A DNA stretch of 31,961 nucleotides from JAQUYS01 sp964430665 (lineage in GTDB: Archaea > Nanobdellota > Nanobdellia > Woesearchaeales > SKGA01), in the NCBI GenBank assembly GCA_964430665.1, contig CAYSFC010000007.1, positions 1 to 31,961 of the forward strand, read 5' to 3'. The notes below the pieces were generated by a model. That model did no database searches, was not told the origin of the DNA, and worked only from the letters and a program-made list of their open reading frames with translations. Position numbers and translations under genes: made by a program. Below are positions 31,801-31,961 of the stretch, piece after piece. The stretch's first letter is position 1; each line of letters begins with the position of its first letter.

Positions 31801-31961
31801 CTACTTAGGAACTTGGCAAAGTAATGGAACAACATCTGTTTCAGGATTATCAAACTCAACAACATTTGAAAGAACAAATTTACAAAATGGAGAATTTGTT
31901 TGGAATTGTCTTGCTTGTGATAACACTTCAAATTGTTCCTTTGCTTCATCCAATAGAACTG
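28805..31961 (+). CDS. Large secreted/surface glycoprotein, 5' part
   Basis: An open frame of at least 1052 codons that runs off the window. Residues 1-27 form a signal peptide: MLVRKGS, a hydrophobic core and an ILVQA cleavage-type site. A Ser/Thr/Glu-rich stretch with many NxS/T glycosylation sequons follows to about residue 190. A glycine-rich domain covers about 194-402, with NFTTSGSWTVPQDVDQILVE, poly-Gly runs and repeated GGNGG motifs, as in phage-tail and pilus-type Gly-rich domains. An Ig-like domain follows (about 410-500, PEIEIISPKNDNEDGNGYLT), then a long beta-rich region, a Cys-containing block near 800-860 and another Ig-like domain from about 958 (TTLVSPENNEIDPDGFNF). This is the layout of large DPANN cell-surface proteins; adhesion to a partner cell is a possible role. 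Confidence 0.85.
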   Translation, partial: MLVRKGSVFVLLVTILIFSCISPILVQASSTNSINLNLDSQNKYILDTFISPKINILETKDPILLSSSPTIPDTSKNSFFMKFLSFFKGKDNLITGFVTQNNETNDTLNISSEELTFEDETNISNETIYNTSLENETEEIFFENSTQELNQTTSTQPEAEELFIEEKESEPLTSSIEQKNVELTNTKSGEIVIVNFTTSGSWTVPQDVDQILVEALGAGGSGAGFTGGGVIGYGGGGGGGAYAKSLLNVSSGEEFSISIGAGGTATTAAGNPGGDTIFNSTTVIAKGGSGGGTTIGGNGGSYSLSKGDLIYVGGNGGTSDATWSGGGGGGAGTTGAGGNANIATAGTGTSEFGGNGGTGINSQTNGNPGNNYGGGGSGAVKTSNGNSALSGGNGAQGFLRISYVIQGAIIPPEIEIISPKNDNEDGNGYLTVEFKANSSLEIITCDVLLDGKINASSQYISEEDVQEIPLIDLPSQNYSLQVSCIDSQGIEGYSNEINLIVSRDVEGTGEVNAETSVKDYKARSIEKESKFLDAKNKVIEFTNISKLTNLRIPKGKYDVDFKTNQLQVESISLKNVTIDQDFNTLFELDENIHGQNKSIIQSFVVNPKVEFDTGEFNFTSKGGELYKCAQWNYTQRICEGTWEKIMYTNPGEKYSIKINSSDPAYIIKITKASHLDENKTFISDIYEEVKEQDDVWSEEIPSGDYVRVTFEKELNMSNDITIYPRIVSGTPTIEVYEFNDTNLLAQFTNITSNQNNTIYLKLLENPQDTFDLKVLGGSLEFDHIIDPIATYDSSIGAPHCGDSGESPCIAGSDLLRSRDTLATPEPNQPNTVDTCADGATGTYTTDESIESITIESLNNSFFRPGDTIRVNISMYCYSTASTHNIVYANNASNPSWSVKYHTACPAAGLQTFSESFVIDDTEGEHVVRAMAQYTGTDTATCGTGAYDDNDDLVFKVASSNELTTTLVSPENNEIDPDGFNFTCSASSSNDLDNLTFYWNYLGTWQSNGTTSVSGLSNSTTFERTNLQNGEFVWNCLACDNTSNCSFASSNRT

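Noticed and set aside
28924..31949. Short frames on both strands within the surface-protein gene
   Set aside because: A single plus-strand frame from 28805 stays open to the window end and has a signal peptide and promoter, so the others are shadows.

Overview
The window comes from an AT-rich archaeal chromosome, most probably a DPANN lineage such as Woesearchaeota or Pacearchaeota. The placement rests on gene content: archaeal-type Kae1 and diphthine synthase DphB, archaeal/eukaryotic ribosomal proteins eL33 (L35Ae), uL10 (P0-like) and L12/P1 with the shared GLGALFG tail, an archaeal coiled-coil protein, a tRNA-Ala next to 23S rRNA, and TATA boxes about 24-30 bp ahead of most first-gene start codons. 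That spacing implies mainly leaderless mRNAs, while genes inside operons carry GGAGG/GGTG-type ribosome binding sites. The DPANN assignment itself is inference.

Layout. 1-3.3 kb: 3' end of tRNA-Ala(UGC) and a full 23S rRNA enclosed by a long processing stem. 3.3-6.4 kb: an S23-family four-helix-bundle protein, a nucleoside deoxyribosyltransferase-like protein, kae1, dphB and a tiny membrane protein. 6.4-7.3 kb: eL33, tRNA-Leu(UAA), a degraded copy of the tRNA-Leu 3' end and a GC-rich 45-bp tandem repeat, which looks like the scar of a mobile element. 7.3-10.1 kb: ParA-type ATPase, divergent PD-(D/E)XK/Fe-S nuclease, coiled-coil protein. 10.2-12.4 kb: the L1-L10-L12 operon with a structured leader. 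12.5-16.2 kb: histidine phosphatase, CYTH protein, HD phosphohydrolase, CTP synthase and a small acidic protein. 16.3-22.6 kb: hydC-hydB-hydA-pta-ackA. 22.6-25.6 kb: a second deoxyribosyltransferase-like protein, a metallophosphoesterase, an unknown protein and an ACT-domain protein. 25.7-28.7 kb: argG, argH and a six-helix membrane protein. 28.8 kb to the end: the 5' part of a very large secreted or surface glycoprotein gene that runs off the window.

The main biological point is the hydCBA-pta-ackA block. It encodes a trimeric, NAD(H)-linked [FeFe]-hydrogenase of the electron-bifurcating type plus the bacterial-style phosphotransacetylase/acetate kinase pair, in one co-directional cluster. 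Together these would re-oxidise NADH and reduced ferredoxin as H2 and convert acetyl-CoA to acetate with ATP formation: a complete fermentation outlet in one operon. Both parts are uncommon in archaea, and the cluster looks acquired from bacteria and since adjusted to the host base composition. Other points of interest are 7-bp-period repeats inside two universal genes (kae1, pyrG), a GAAA sarcin-ricin tetraloop in 23S rRNA, a possible L1 autoregulatory leader, and a tRNA-Leu integration scar next to parA.
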